A stretch of DNA of 64,000 bases from CAYRYU01 sp964428355 (GTDB lineage: Bacteria > Muiribacteriota > Ozemobacteria > Ozemobacterales > Ozemobacteraceae), in contig CAYRYU010000002.1 in assembly GCA_964428355.1 (NCBI GenBank), positions 128,159 through 192,158 of the forward strand. The letters run 5' to 3'. Below, piece after piece: positions 26,005-33,222 of the stretch. The notes under the pieces are model-generated. The model saw only the letters and a list, made by a program, of their open reading frames with translations, was not told the DNA's origin and ran no database searches. Within the stretch, counting starts at the first letter, position 1; every line of letters starts with the position of its first letter. Position numbers and translations under genes: made by a program.

Positions 26005-27516
26005 CTACCGGGAAAAGGAACCCGACCTGGGCCAATCGTTCCTGTTCCCCCACGAACTCCTCGAGCTGTTCGAGCGACGAATCCACTTTCGAAAGCATGT
26101 CCTGAGCCCCCGTGAACCGGATCGGGGATGTACCCGGGAGGCGGTTCCGTCGGCCGGGCCACCAGAGAAGGTTCCCGCGGGGAGATCCTTGACCGACCCG
26201 AGTAGCAGAAATCCCTCCCAGAATTCGATCGAGGGAATGATCCTTTCCACGGCATTCCACGTCGGTCTCTCAGCTACGGCCGCGATACCCCGCGCGTGGA
26301 TCAGAGCCCTTTCAGGATATGAGGGGCATCTTCCCTCAAGGGTGATCGCCGCGTTGATCCTTCGTGAGGGAACGTCATCCGATGTCAGGGCGGGCCTCAG
26401 GATGGGGGCAAGCTGCTTTGCGAGGAGTCCGGAAGCGACCCGGACGAACGGGGTACCTGGCTCGAAAATCCACATGTCCACAAGCGGAAATGATGCGATC
26501 TCCTCCGGAACCTGGGCCAGCTGTCCGGGAGTGGGTCCGGAAGCGACGGCATCTCCGAGAAAACGGATCGACTCAACAAGCCCGCGGCGGATCTTCACTT
26601 CGGGTAGACGGGGGGGCGGGTAGAGAACGCTCAGAAGGTGAAACCTGAAGAGATCGATGGGGATTCCCCGGCCACCCAGGATTTGGAGGGCATTCCGTCT
26701 CAGGCACCAGACGGCAAACGGGTTCCGGTACTCGGATTCGTTTTCCCTTCCGGGAAAGTAGAGGTACTTCTCGAGCTCGGGCCTGACCTGATCGAAGAGA
26801 TGCCTGGTGATGAGCTCCCGGTGATTTTCGTCTCCATCCTCAGGCGCGCAGGTGGCCAGGAATGCCGAGACCCTGAAAAGGACCTCCTGGTCGGCCTTTG
26901 TCCCCAGGGGATCCACCTCGATAAGCCTGAAGCAGTATTCATCGGTGGCAGCTCTCGAAATCCCGTTTTTACAATGGAAGTGGAGCGCTTCCTTGAGAAG
27001 CGCGGGGTTCCTCGGGTCGGTTGCGACCCTGTCCGCAATCTTCTTGAGGGCTTCTTCGGTTTTTCCTGCCTGGACCATCCCATCCAGCTCCCGGAGGAAA
27101 ACCTTCATCTCCGCGAGGCTCACCCGGGAAAGGCCGGGGCTTTGCTTGTCGAGCCACTGGACAAACTCCCTGGCTTCACCGGTCTTGCCCTGCCCAAGGA
27201 GGACATCCACCTGCTTTTCGGCAGCCACCTCGAGCGTAAAGATCGCCTCGTCATCCCGTGGGTATTGTTCGAGGAACTCCAGTGCCTGCTTTGAACTTTC
27301 GAGGAATCTTCCCTTCTCGAAAAGATTCAGATACCTGGAACGGCGGACTTCCTGGATGAGCCAGCGAACAGTCGGAACCGCCAGGCACAGGAAAAGAGCG
27401 AACGCAAGGATCCAGAACGCTTTTCTGATGGGGCTCCCAGCGGAAGGGGGTTTTTCGGGGGGGACGTTTACAGGATCACGGCTCCCGAATTCCTGGATTC
27501 CGCGCGTCGGTTCCAT
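26005..27516 (-). CDS. Membrane TPR-like paralogue of the cyclase sensor region, 3' frameshift
   Basis: The 503-residue frame has one TM near residues 34-54 (FWILAFALFLCLAVPTVRWL), then a helical region closely matching the C-terminal part of the neighbouring cyclase: both have YFPGREN, LGDAVASGPTP/LASAIASGPTP and EIASFPL. It has no cyclase domain. The match is lost after about 26170. It resumes in another frame (SPIRF...AQDMLSKVDSSLEQLEEFV) that runs to 25934, so a frameshift near 26120-26160 replaces the last 50-60 residues with unrelated sequence. The true end may therefore be 25934. No Shine-Dalgarno precedes the ATG at 27516; the promoter geometry suggests a leaderless mRNA. Confidence 0.7.
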   Translation of the reverse strand: MEPTRGIQEFGSRDPVNVPPEKPPSAGSPIRKAFWILAFALFLCLAVPTVRWLIQEVRRSRYLNLFEKGRFLESSKQALEFLEQYPRDDEAIFTLEVAAEKQVDVLLGQGKTGEAREFVQWLDKQSPGLSRVSLAEMKVFLRELDGMVQAGKTEEALKKIADRVATDPRNPALLKEALHFHCKNGISRAATDEYCFRLIEVDPLGTKADQEVLFRVSAFLATCAPEDGDENHRELITRHLFDQVRPELEKYLYFPGRENESEYRNPFAVWCLRRNALQILGGRGIPIDLFRFHLLSVLYPPPRLPEVKIRRGLVESIRFLGDAVASGPTPGQLAQVPEEIASFPLVDMWIFEPGTPFVRVASGLLAKQLAPILRPALTSDDVPSRRINAAITLEGRCPSYPERALIHARGIAAVAERPTWNAVERIIPSIEFWEGFLLLGSVKDLPAGTFSGGPADGTASRVHPRSGSRGLRTCFRKWIRRSNSSRSSWGNRNDWPRSGSFSR

Positions 27517-27522
27517 GTTGAC

Positions 27523-27551
27523 ATTTTCGGACCAAACGGCCCCGTTGTCAA
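27523..27551 (-). promoter_or_regulatory. Promoter of the TPR-like membrane gene, possibly leaderless
   Basis: On the minus strand TTGACA (27551-27546) and GAAAAT (27528-27523) are 17 bp apart. Transcription would begin at about 27516, exactly at the ATG, which also lacks a ribosome binding site. Confidence 0.5.
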
Positions 27552-27591
27552 AGCATATCCCGGGAGTCAGGGCACCACCTTGAAATTCCAC

Positions 27592-27619
27592 TTGACAAAC
27601 ATCCGGAAAATGATATTTT
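27592..27619 (+). promoter_or_regulatory. Promoter of the leader/small-RNA locus
   Basis: TTGACA (27592-27597) and TATTTT (27614-27619) with a 16-bp spacer form one of the best promoter matches in the window. The start point would be near 27626, about 285 bp before rsgA, and a strong terminator ends the short transcript at about 27765. Confidence 0.65.
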
Positions 27620-27662
27620 GAAATTGTCTTCACGACGCAACATTTCGAAAGGAGGCGTGGAT

Positions 27663-27710
27663 ATGGCGCTTGTGAGAATCGCGGAAACGTCACGCCTCGG
27701 GAGCGTCTGA
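27663..27710 (+). CDS. Candidate 15-residue leader peptide
   Basis: AAAGGAGG ends 8 nt before an ATG that opens MALVRIAETSRLGSV and then TGA. The frame lies entirely between the promoter at 27592 and the terminator at 27733. Its ribosome site overlaps the 5' strand of the GAGGCGTG stem, so translation and RNA folding would compete. Confidence 0.45.
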   Translation: MALVRIAETSRLGSV

Positions 27711-27732
27711 CCGACATTCGTCGCAATCGGTG

Positions 27733-27765
27733 AAGGCCGCCCTGAGGGGCGGCCTTCTTGTTTTC
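27733..27765 (+). terminator. Rho-independent terminator
   Basis: A 10-bp perfect GC-rich stem (AAGGCCGCCC / GGGCGGCCTT) with a TGAG loop is followed by CTTGTTTT. It lies 22 bp after the 15-codon frame and before rsgA. Confidence 0.85.
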
Positions 27766-27911
27766 CCCGCGGCGTGGCGTAGGAACGGCTCCGGACCCTT
27801 TCCCCAACCGGCGCATGAGCGTGCCGAAAGGTGATTCCGGCATCCCGTGAAGAACCCCCACGCGCCCGGGCCGAACTCCCGGGCAGTCATGAAAACGCAG
27901 CGAGGAAAACG

Positions 27912-29618
27912 TTGAAAGAACACGAACGTATCGAACTGGAATCACATCTCCAGAAAATCTCGGGTACCGAAAAAAGGTCATTGTACAAACAAGCGGCTTT
28001 TCTGAGGCAGAAGATGTCCGCATCGCTGAGGATGAAGCCGCGGAAATCCCGGTGGAAGGATGACGGCGACGGAGACTTCACGGTCGAGAAGATCCACAGG
28101 AATTCCGTTCCCCATCTGGAGGAATTCGTCCTCGACCTTGTCCGCAACCGGAAAACCGGGAAACCCTACGGACCGGTCAACATTCCGGAACCCGGTTCCA
28201 CGGCCCAACCGGCTTCCCCGGAGGCCGAACCCATCGAAGACTTCACGGAAAGCAACTCAAAGCCCCCGGAGGGAAAAGCCGCTGCCAGGCAACCTGAAGA
28301 AACGTCCGCCCTTGTGGAAAATCCGAGGGGGCCGAAGGAGGGAATCGTCATCCAGGTTGGGCAGGGGATAGCCGCCGTAAAGGCCGGCTCCGTGACCGCC
28401 ATCCACCCGCTCCACCCCGACATCATCAGGCAGCAGAAGACCTCGATCGCAGTCGGAGACATGGTTGTACTTTCCGAAAAGGGTGATATCGTCGAAAGAG
28501 TCCTTCCCAGGCGGACCTTCCTGGCACGTCCCGACCCGCATGTCCCCGACCGCGGCCGCGTGATCGTCGCGAATGTCGACGTAGCCGTAATCGTGGTTTC
28601 GGCCGACGAACCTCCGCTCAAACCCGCCTTGATCGACAGGTTCCTCGTGGCGATCGGAAACGGAGGCGCGAAACCACTCATCTGCTTGAACAAGGCCGAT
28701 CTCATCGCCGCGCCGGAAGAGCTCTCGAGGGTCCGGGCGCGCCTGGCCCCCTACGATTCAATGGGAATCCCCGTCATGGTCGTTTCAGCCACCCAGGGCA
28801 GCGGTTTCCGGGAGTTGCACGGGAAGCTCATCGGAAAGACCGTGGTGTTCCTCGGCCACAGCGGGGTCGGGAAAACCAGTATCCTGAAGGGCCTTGCGCC
28901 GGGGCTCGATGTTCGAACCGGCCGCGTCAGGGCTTCGGACGGGAAGGGGCGCCACACGACCACGGCCGCCCTTCTGCATTCCCTTCCGGATGGAATCACC
29001 GTGATCGACACTCCGGGAATCAGGCAGTTCGGCATCGCCGGGGTCGGCCGGAACGACCTGCGCCGGTTCTTCCCCGAATTCACCCAACCCGCCTCGTCAT
29101 GCAGATTCACGGATTGTTCCCACGTTCACGAACCGGGTTGTGGGGTTAAGGCCGCGGTCAAGGAGGGACTTGTCTCGCCGGCCCGGTTTTCCAGTTACCT
29201 CAGGCTGATGGGCGGCAGCGGAGACGATGCCGGCCACGACGAGGAGGAAACGGAACCTCCGCCGGGGGCGGGGTTCATCTGCAAGAACTGCTCGAACCCG
29301 GTCGGTCTATCCGCCCCCGGCTCCGAGCACCGGAACCACTGCCCTCGCTGCCTCTGGAGCCTCCATCTGGACTCCCGACCAGGAGACCGGCGCGCCGCGT
29401 GCGGGGGAAAGATGGAGCCGATTTCCGTCTGGGTTCGGAAGAACGGGGAATGGGCGATCATCCATCGTTGCTCGGAGTGCGGGGCCATCCATTCCAACCG
29501 GGTTGCCGGGGATGACAACGAGATAAAGCTGATTTCCCTTGCAGTCCGGCCGCTTTCCCGGCCGCCCTTTCCACTCGAAAACCTCGCCCCCGGCTCCCGG
29601 GACGGCAACGAGACCTGA
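27912..29618 (+). CDS. rsgA: RsgA-type ribosome small-subunit GTPase fused to a C-terminal RNHCP domain
   Basis: The 568-residue protein starts at TTG behind GAGGA; an upstream GTG at 27831 is the alternative. The first ~140 residues are charged and not part of classical RsgA. An OB-fold (VGDMVVLSEKGDIVERVLPRRTFLARPDPHVPDRGRVI) precedes a circularly permuted GTPase: NKADL (G4), SATQGSG (G5), GHSGVGKTSI (G1), T-T switch region, DTPGIRQFGI (G3). The zinc knuckle follows (C-x5-C-x-H-x5-C: CRFTDCSHVHEPGC). The last 90 residues carry the RNHCP domain (RNHCPRCLWSLHLD, PGDRRAACGGKMEPI), a small zinc-binding domain usually encoded alone. RsgA helps 30S maturation; the fusion suggests the RNHCP part also acts on ribosomes or RNA. 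Confidence 0.9.
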   Translation: MKEHERIELESHLQKISGTEKRSLYKQAAFLRQKMSASLRMKPRKSRWKDDGDGDFTVEKIHRNSVPHLEEFVLDLVRNRKTGKPYGPVNIPEPGSTAQPASPEAEPIEDFTESNSKPPEGKAAARQPEETSALVENPRGPKEGIVIQVGQGIAAVKAGSVTAIHPLHPDIIRQQKTSIAVGDMVVLSEKGDIVERVLPRRTFLARPDPHVPDRGRVIVANVDVAVIVVSADEPPLKPALIDRFLVAIGNGGAKPLICLNKADLIAAPEELSRVRARLAPYDSMGIPVMVVSATQGSGFRELHGKLIGKTVVFLGHSGVGKTSILKGLAPGLDVRTGRVRASDGKGRHTTTAALLHSLPDGITVIDTPGIRQFGIAGVGRNDLRRFFPEFTQPASSCRFTDCSHVHEPGCGVKAAVKEGLVSPARFSSYLRLMGGSGDDAGHDEEETEPPPGAGFICKNCSNPVGLSAPGSEHRNHCPRCLWSLHLDSRPGDRRAACGGKMEPISVWVRKNGEWAIIHRCSECGAIHSNRVAGDDNEIKLISLAVRPLSRPPFPLENLAPGSRDGNET

Positions 29619-29691
29619 ACCGTCCCGGAGCCGGAAGCGGAAAGCGGAAAAGGGCTTCGGAGAAACCGGGATTTTTGGGGTTCGGGGGCAC

Positions 29692-29720
29692 TTGCAGGGA
29701 AGGAGGATTTGTGGTATAAA
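29692..29720 (+). promoter_or_regulatory. Promoter of tRNA-Pro
   Basis: TTGCAG and TATAAA are separated by 17 bp, placing the start about 27 nt before the mature tRNA 5' end. Confidence 0.65.
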
Positions 29721-29753
29721 TGTTTCGGCAGTGATGCCTGGGCATCATGCCCT

Positions 29754-29826
29754 CGGGGCGTAGCGCAGTTGGTAGCGTACTTGAATGGGGTTCAAGTGGT
29801 CGCTGGTTCGAGTCCAGTCGCCCCGA
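29754..29826 (+). tRNA. tRNA-Pro (anticodon GGG)
   Basis: A 73-nt cloverleaf. The acceptor stem CGGGGCG/CGCCCCG is perfect and starts with the C1-G72 pair typical of bacterial proline tRNAs. The D arm is GCGC..GCGT, the anticodon stem CTTGA/TCAAG with loop ATGGGGT giving anticodon GGG, and the T arm is GCTGG TTCGAGT CCAGT. The 3' CCA is not encoded: the discriminator A is followed by CCG. Confidence 0.95.
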
Positions 29827-29830
29827 CCGG

Positions 29831-29862
29831 AACGGCGGAACCTTCGGGTTCCGCCGTTTTCC
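29831..29862 (+). terminator. Terminator of tRNA-Pro
   Basis: A 12-bp perfect stem (AACGGCGGAACC / GGTTCCGCCGTT) with a TTCG tetraloop, followed by TTCC, begins 5 nt after the tRNA. Confidence 0.9.
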
Positions 29863-29973
29863 TTTGTCCGGAGCCCGGCCGGGGATTGTTCCCGGGAGCG
29901 GTTTTTCTGGACATTCCCGGGAGGCCCTAATAGAATGTTCCGCAAAAGTCCTCAACAAGGAAGGAGATTTGAC

Positions 29974-31206
29974 GTGAAAAAGGGAACCGTCGTCGGACCC
30001 GACACCACCTGCATCCATGCCGGCCAGGAGCCGGACAAGCTGTTCGGCGGAGTCAGCATTCCGATCTACCAGTCCTCCACCTTCGCCTTCGAAAGTGCGG
30101 CCCAGGGCGCGGCCAGATTCAGCGGAGCGGAGGACGGGTACAAGTATACCCGTCTGGGGAACCCGACCACGGCGGCACTCGAGGAGTGCGTTGCAGCCCT
30201 CGAACACGGGGAAAAGGCTCTTGCAACGGCATCGGGAATGGCCGCGATCTCCACTGTCTTCATGGCTTTCCTGGGAGCGGGCCAGCACATCGTCTCGACC
30301 GATTCCGTCTACGGTCCCACCCGCACCCTCCTGGAGCGGGAATTCTCGAGGTTCAACGTCGAATCGACCTTCGTCGACTCATCGGATGCGTCGAACATCA
30401 AGAAAGCCGTCAAACCCAACACGAAGCTGGTTTACCTCGAGACACCCGCCAACCCGACCCTGGCGATCTCCGACATCGCGGCGGCCGCCAAGATCGCGCA
30501 CGCAGCCGGAGCCCTCCTGGTTGTCGACAACACGTTCTGCAGCCCGATCCTCCAGCGACCCCTCGATCTGGGAGCCGACATCGTCCTCCACAGCATGACA
30601 AAGTTCCTCAACGGCCACAGCGACGTGGTTGCGGGAATCCTTGTCACGAGGAAGCCGGAAATCTTCGCCCAGTTGAAGGGAATTCTCGTGCAGATGGGGG
30701 GAACGATCGATCCCCACCAGGCGTGGCTGGTCCTCAGGGGCATCAAGACTCTGGCGATGCGTGTCCGCGTGGCCCAGGAAAGCGCGATGAAGCTCGCGGT
30801 CGACCTGGGGAAGCATCCCGCGGTAGCCTGGGTAAAGTATCCCGGACTCCCCTCCCATCCGCAGCACGAGCTCGCCAGGAAGCAGATGACCGGATTCGGG
30901 GCAATGATCTCTTTCGAACTGAAGGACGGGGTGGAGGCGGGCCGGATCCTCATGGATTCAGTGAAGCTCTGCGTCCTTGCCGTTTCGCTTGGAGGCGTGG
31001 AAACCCTCATCCAGCACCCGGCGAGCATGACCCACGCCAGCATGGGGCCAAAGAACCGCCGACAGGCCGGGATCACGGACGGCCTTGTTCGATTCTCGGT
31101 CGGTTGCGAATCCTACGAGGACATCCGGGACGATCTCCTTCAGGCCCTGGACAAGGTGATCGAAAACCGCCCTGCAAGCAACACCGCCGGCGTAACCGGC
31201 GTGTAA
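29974..31206 (+). CDS. PLP-dependent Cys/Met-metabolism enzyme (methionine gamma-lyase / cystathionine gamma-synthase family)
   Basis: The 410-residue product starts at GTG 8 nt after AAGGAG. It contains the family blocks YTRLGNPTT, the PLP-ring-stacking Tyr in SVYGPT, ETPANPT, VVDNTFCSPILQRPLDLGADIVLHSMTKFLNGHSD (Schiff-base Lys in SMTKF) and RFSVGCE. Members include methionine gamma-lyase, cystathionine gamma-lyase and gamma-synthase, and O-succinyl/O-acetylhomoserine sulfhydrylases. The position that is Cys in Pseudomonas methionine gamma-lyase (YGCT) is Pro here, so the reaction cannot be fixed from sequence. It is a single-gene unit between the tRNA terminator and its own strong terminator. 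Confidence 0.9.
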   Translation: MKKGTVVGPDTTCIHAGQEPDKLFGGVSIPIYQSSTFAFESAAQGAARFSGAEDGYKYTRLGNPTTAALEECVAALEHGEKALATASGMAAISTVFMAFLGAGQHIVSTDSVYGPTRTLLEREFSRFNVESTFVDSSDASNIKKAVKPNTKLVYLETPANPTLAISDIAAAAKIAHAAGALLVVDNTFCSPILQRPLDLGADIVLHSMTKFLNGHSDVVAGILVTRKPEIFAQLKGILVQMGGTIDPHQAWLVLRGIKTLAMRVRVAQESAMKLAVDLGKHPAVAWVKYPGLPSHPQHELARKQMTGFGAMISFELKDGVEAGRILMDSVKLCVLAVSLGGVETLIQHPASMTHASMGPKNRRQAGITDGLVRFSVGCESYEDIRDDLLQALDKVIENRPASNTAGVTGV

Positions 31207-31244
31207 GGCAGGTTGGAGCGGCCCGAGAGGGGCCGAGGTCGCAA

Positions 31245-31280
31245 AAAAACCTCACCGGGTCCGGTGAGGTTTTTCTTTGT
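31245..31280. terminator. Bidirectional rho-independent terminator
   Basis: The stem AAAAACCTCACCGG / CCGGTGAGGTTTTT, followed by CTTTG on the plus strand and preceded by A-rich sequence, can end both the PLP-enzyme transcript and the convergent gene at 31301. A second small hairpin (GGCCC/GGGCC) lies at about 31220-31234. Confidence 0.9.
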
Positions 31281-31300
31281 TGGAAGTGGAAGGACGGACT

Positions 31301-32677
31301 TCAGGGGAACATCGCGAGGCACTTCTTGAGCCAGCCCCTCTGGCGCTCGAGCTGCTTGAGGACGAACTGGGCGTCGCTCGAGTTTTCGTTCATCAGGTCC
31401 TTCAACTGGCCGGTTTCGAGGGCGATCCTCTTCTCCAGGGGTTTCGTGAACTCGGGAATTGCGGCAAGCCATTTCTGGAGCTTCCCGATCTCGAGCTGGA
31501 GAAGGGATATCTCGATCTCGGCCTTCGCGGTCATGTGGCGCAGGGCTTTCCGGAACGGCTCCTTCGCCCACTCTTCAATGTTCTTGGAATCGAGCTTCGT
31601 CTGGATGTCCTTTCCCGTCACGCCGGCCATGCCCAAGCCGAGAGGAACGCCGTAGGTGTTGTCCTCGAGGGCTTTCTTGATTCCCTCGATCGCCGCCTGC
31701 GCCTTCCCGATGTTGTCCTCGAGGATCTTTGCCGAAACGTAGCCCATGGTTCCGAGCCGGACGCTGAAACTCTTGTCCTCCAGGGACTTCTGGAGCTTCC
31801 CGGTTTCCGCGGCTTTCTTCCCCAGCGCGGCATTGAGTTCGGCGAGGCCGCTCCAACCAACCTGCGGACGATGGAACCGGACAGATTCACGACCTGCATC
31901 GCTGGAAACGCTGGCGATCTGTGCTTCGAGCTTGTTCAACCGGGCTTCGACCTCTTTCTTCGTCGCCCATCCGATATGCGGGATGTTGAGGGAGTACTCG
32001 CCCTTCTCGATCTTTTCGAGGGTCTGGGCGATCTTCTTCTCGTGATCGGCAATCCTCTTTTCGAGGCCCTGCCTGGTCGTGAAACCGACTCCGGGGAAGT
32101 TGATGGTGAATGACCCGCATTCTATCGAAGCCTGAAGCTTGGCGAGCTCCCTGTCGAATGACTCGGCTTTCTTGTCCAGGTCTTTGGCGGACATGAACCC
32201 GATGCTGAAGAGGTTGAATGCCATCTCTCCAGCCTTGAACTTCTCCTCGTCACCCGCCCGGATCTTTTCCAGACCGGCCTGGAATGTTGCAATCCCGTCG
32301 GGAGTGGTCCAACCCAGGACCGGAAGGTGGCAGGTTCCCTTCGCATCAACCGCGAGTCTGGAGGCACTGGTCGCCAGGAGTTCTCCAATTGCCTTCTTCT
32401 GGGCATGCTCTTCCGACAGGCGGTTGTAGAAGGCGTCCAGGTCATTCTTCAGCCCCTTGAAAAAGTCGCGGGTTTCCTCGAACTGTTTCTTCCGTTGGGC
32501 GGCCTGCCGATCGAGCTCCCCGATCGCTTCTTTACACAGGGCGATATCGTTGTTGAAAGGCTCGAGGATCTGGTCCTTGTCGAAACCCTCGACCGGGGCG
32601 GAAAAGCCGGTCATCACCAGGACTGCCGCGAGCAATGCGGCTGAAAGGCGGACAAAATGCAGGGTCTGCTTCCTCAT
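31301..32677 (-). CDS. Secreted protein of seven regular 37-39-residue strand/coiled-coil repeats
   Basis: The 458-residue protein has a signal peptide (cleavage near VEGF, residue 31). A charged helix spans 33-105. Seven repeats then begin at about residues 115, 152, 188, 226, 265, 302 and 340. Each starts with a short hydrophobic strand ending in G(W/F/Y) (HLPVLGW, FNLFSIGF, FTINFPGVGF, YSLNIPHIGW, VRFHRPQVGW, FSVRLGTMGY, GVPLGLGMAG). A T/S-rich turn and a long amphipathic helix rich in L, E, K and I follow. A final helical segment closes the protein. I know no family with this unit. Extracytoplasmic location is likely. GGAGAG before ATG supports the start. Confidence 0.75.
   Translation of the reverse strand: MRKQTLHFVRLSAALLAAVLVMTGFSAPVEGFDKDQILEPFNNDIALCKEAIGELDRQAAQRKKQFEETRDFFKGLKNDLDAFYNRLSEEHAQKKAIGELLATSASRLAVDAKGTCHLPVLGWTTPDGIATFQAGLEKIRAGDEEKFKAGEMAFNLFSIGFMSAKDLDKKAESFDRELAKLQASIECGSFTINFPGVGFTTRQGLEKRIADHEKKIAQTLEKIEKGEYSLNIPHIGWATKKEVEARLNKLEAQIASVSSDAGRESVRFHRPQVGWSGLAELNAALGKKAAETGKLQKSLEDKSFSVRLGTMGYVSAKILEDNIGKAQAAIEGIKKALEDNTYGVPLGLGMAGVTGKDIQTKLDSKNIEEWAKEPFRKALRHMTAKAEIEISLLQLEIGKLQKWLAAIPEFTKPLEKRIALETGQLKDLMNENSSDAQFVLKQLERQRGWLKKCLAMFP
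31553..32335 (-). repeat. Protein-level tandem repeats (seven units of 37-39 residues)
   Basis: Unit starts are spaced 37, 36, 38, 39, 37 and 38 residues apart. The DNA copies are not alike, so the duplication is old and the protein pattern is held by selection. Consensus: hydrophobic strand, then G-aromatic, T/S-turn, then a 25-residue helix with L/I at heptad-like spacing. Confidence 0.65.
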
Positions 32678-32723
32678 TTTTCTCTCCGATTCTGATGGAT
32701 TTGCCGGTTCGATCAGGGCTTGA

Positions 32724-33038
32724 TCAACCGAGGTAGGAGCAACAATAGTCGGTTACCGATTTGATCTTGAGCTTGAAACTGGACTTGGGGGGGACCTCGA
32801 AACTCTCCCCTCCGCGCACGGTTTTCCATTTCTTCTCGCCCGGAAGAAGGATTTCGAGATCACCAGCGAGGATCTCCATGAGCTCCTTCTTGGCGGTGTC
32901 GAACTCGTAGTCACCCGGGAGCATGATCCCCAGGGTCTTTTTCTCACCTCCGGGAAAAAGCACGGTTCGGCTGGTGACTTTCCCGTCGAAGTAGACATTG
33001 GCCTTCTTCACCACGGTAACGTTCTTGAATTCGGACAT
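32724..33038 (-). CDS. ppnP: Pyrimidine/purine nucleoside phosphorylase (PpnP, DUF1255)
   Basis: The 104-residue protein closely follows the small cupin family of E. coli PpnP (YaiE, 94 residues). The marks are MSEFKNVTVVKKANVYFDGKVTSRTV, GIMLPGDYEFDT, ELMEILAGDLEILLPG and a Ser/Phe-rich FEVPPKSSFKLK. These enzymes split several nucleosides with phosphate. The ATG at 33038 follows GGAGAGAAGG closely. It stands alone between the repeat protein and pilC. Confidence 0.93.
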   Translation of the reverse strand: MSEFKNVTVVKKANVYFDGKVTSRTVLFPGGEKKTLGIMLPGDYEFDTAKKELMEILAGDLEILLPGEKKWKTVRGGESFEVPPKSSFKLKIKSVTDYCCSYLG

Positions 33039-33152
33039 CCTTCTCTCCTTCCAGGTTCGGTTGGATTTTCCCGCCAAAGTCTAGCCCGGATGAACCGCGG
33101 GTGCAACTTTTTTCCTGGGCCATGGAAACAGGCGAAGGAAGCCGGCCAAAAG

Positions 33153-33184
33153 AAGGTCGGGGCGCTTGCGCGCCCCGACCTTTC
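33153..33184 (-). terminator. Terminator of the pilC/gspF-like gene
   Basis: A perfect 11-bp stem (GGTCGGGGCGC / GCGCCCCGACC, extended by AA/TT) with a TTGC loop. On the minus strand it is followed by TTCTTTTGG. It lies 40 bp past the stop of the pilC-like gene. Confidence 0.85.
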
Positions 33185-33222
33185 AGCCTGATAGGGAGTT
33201 CCCCGGATGGGGAATCGCGGGT

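Larger units (their letters stand above)
27626..27767 (+). ncRNA. Structured short transcript: attenuator leader or small RNA upstream of rsgA
   Basis: Between a good promoter and a strong terminator lies about 140 nt with clear structure. GAGGCGTG (27652-27659) pairs perfectly with CACGCCTC (27691-27698), enclosing a 31-nt loop. The ribosome site and the ATG of a 15-codon frame lie in and beside this stem. Downstream, CCGA and TCGG flank a short loop before the terminator. This could be a translated attenuator leader controlling rsgA, an independent small RNA, or a tiny-protein mRNA. I do not recognise a known riboswitch class. It accounts for most of the 395-bp gap between the divergent genes. 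Confidence 0.5.
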
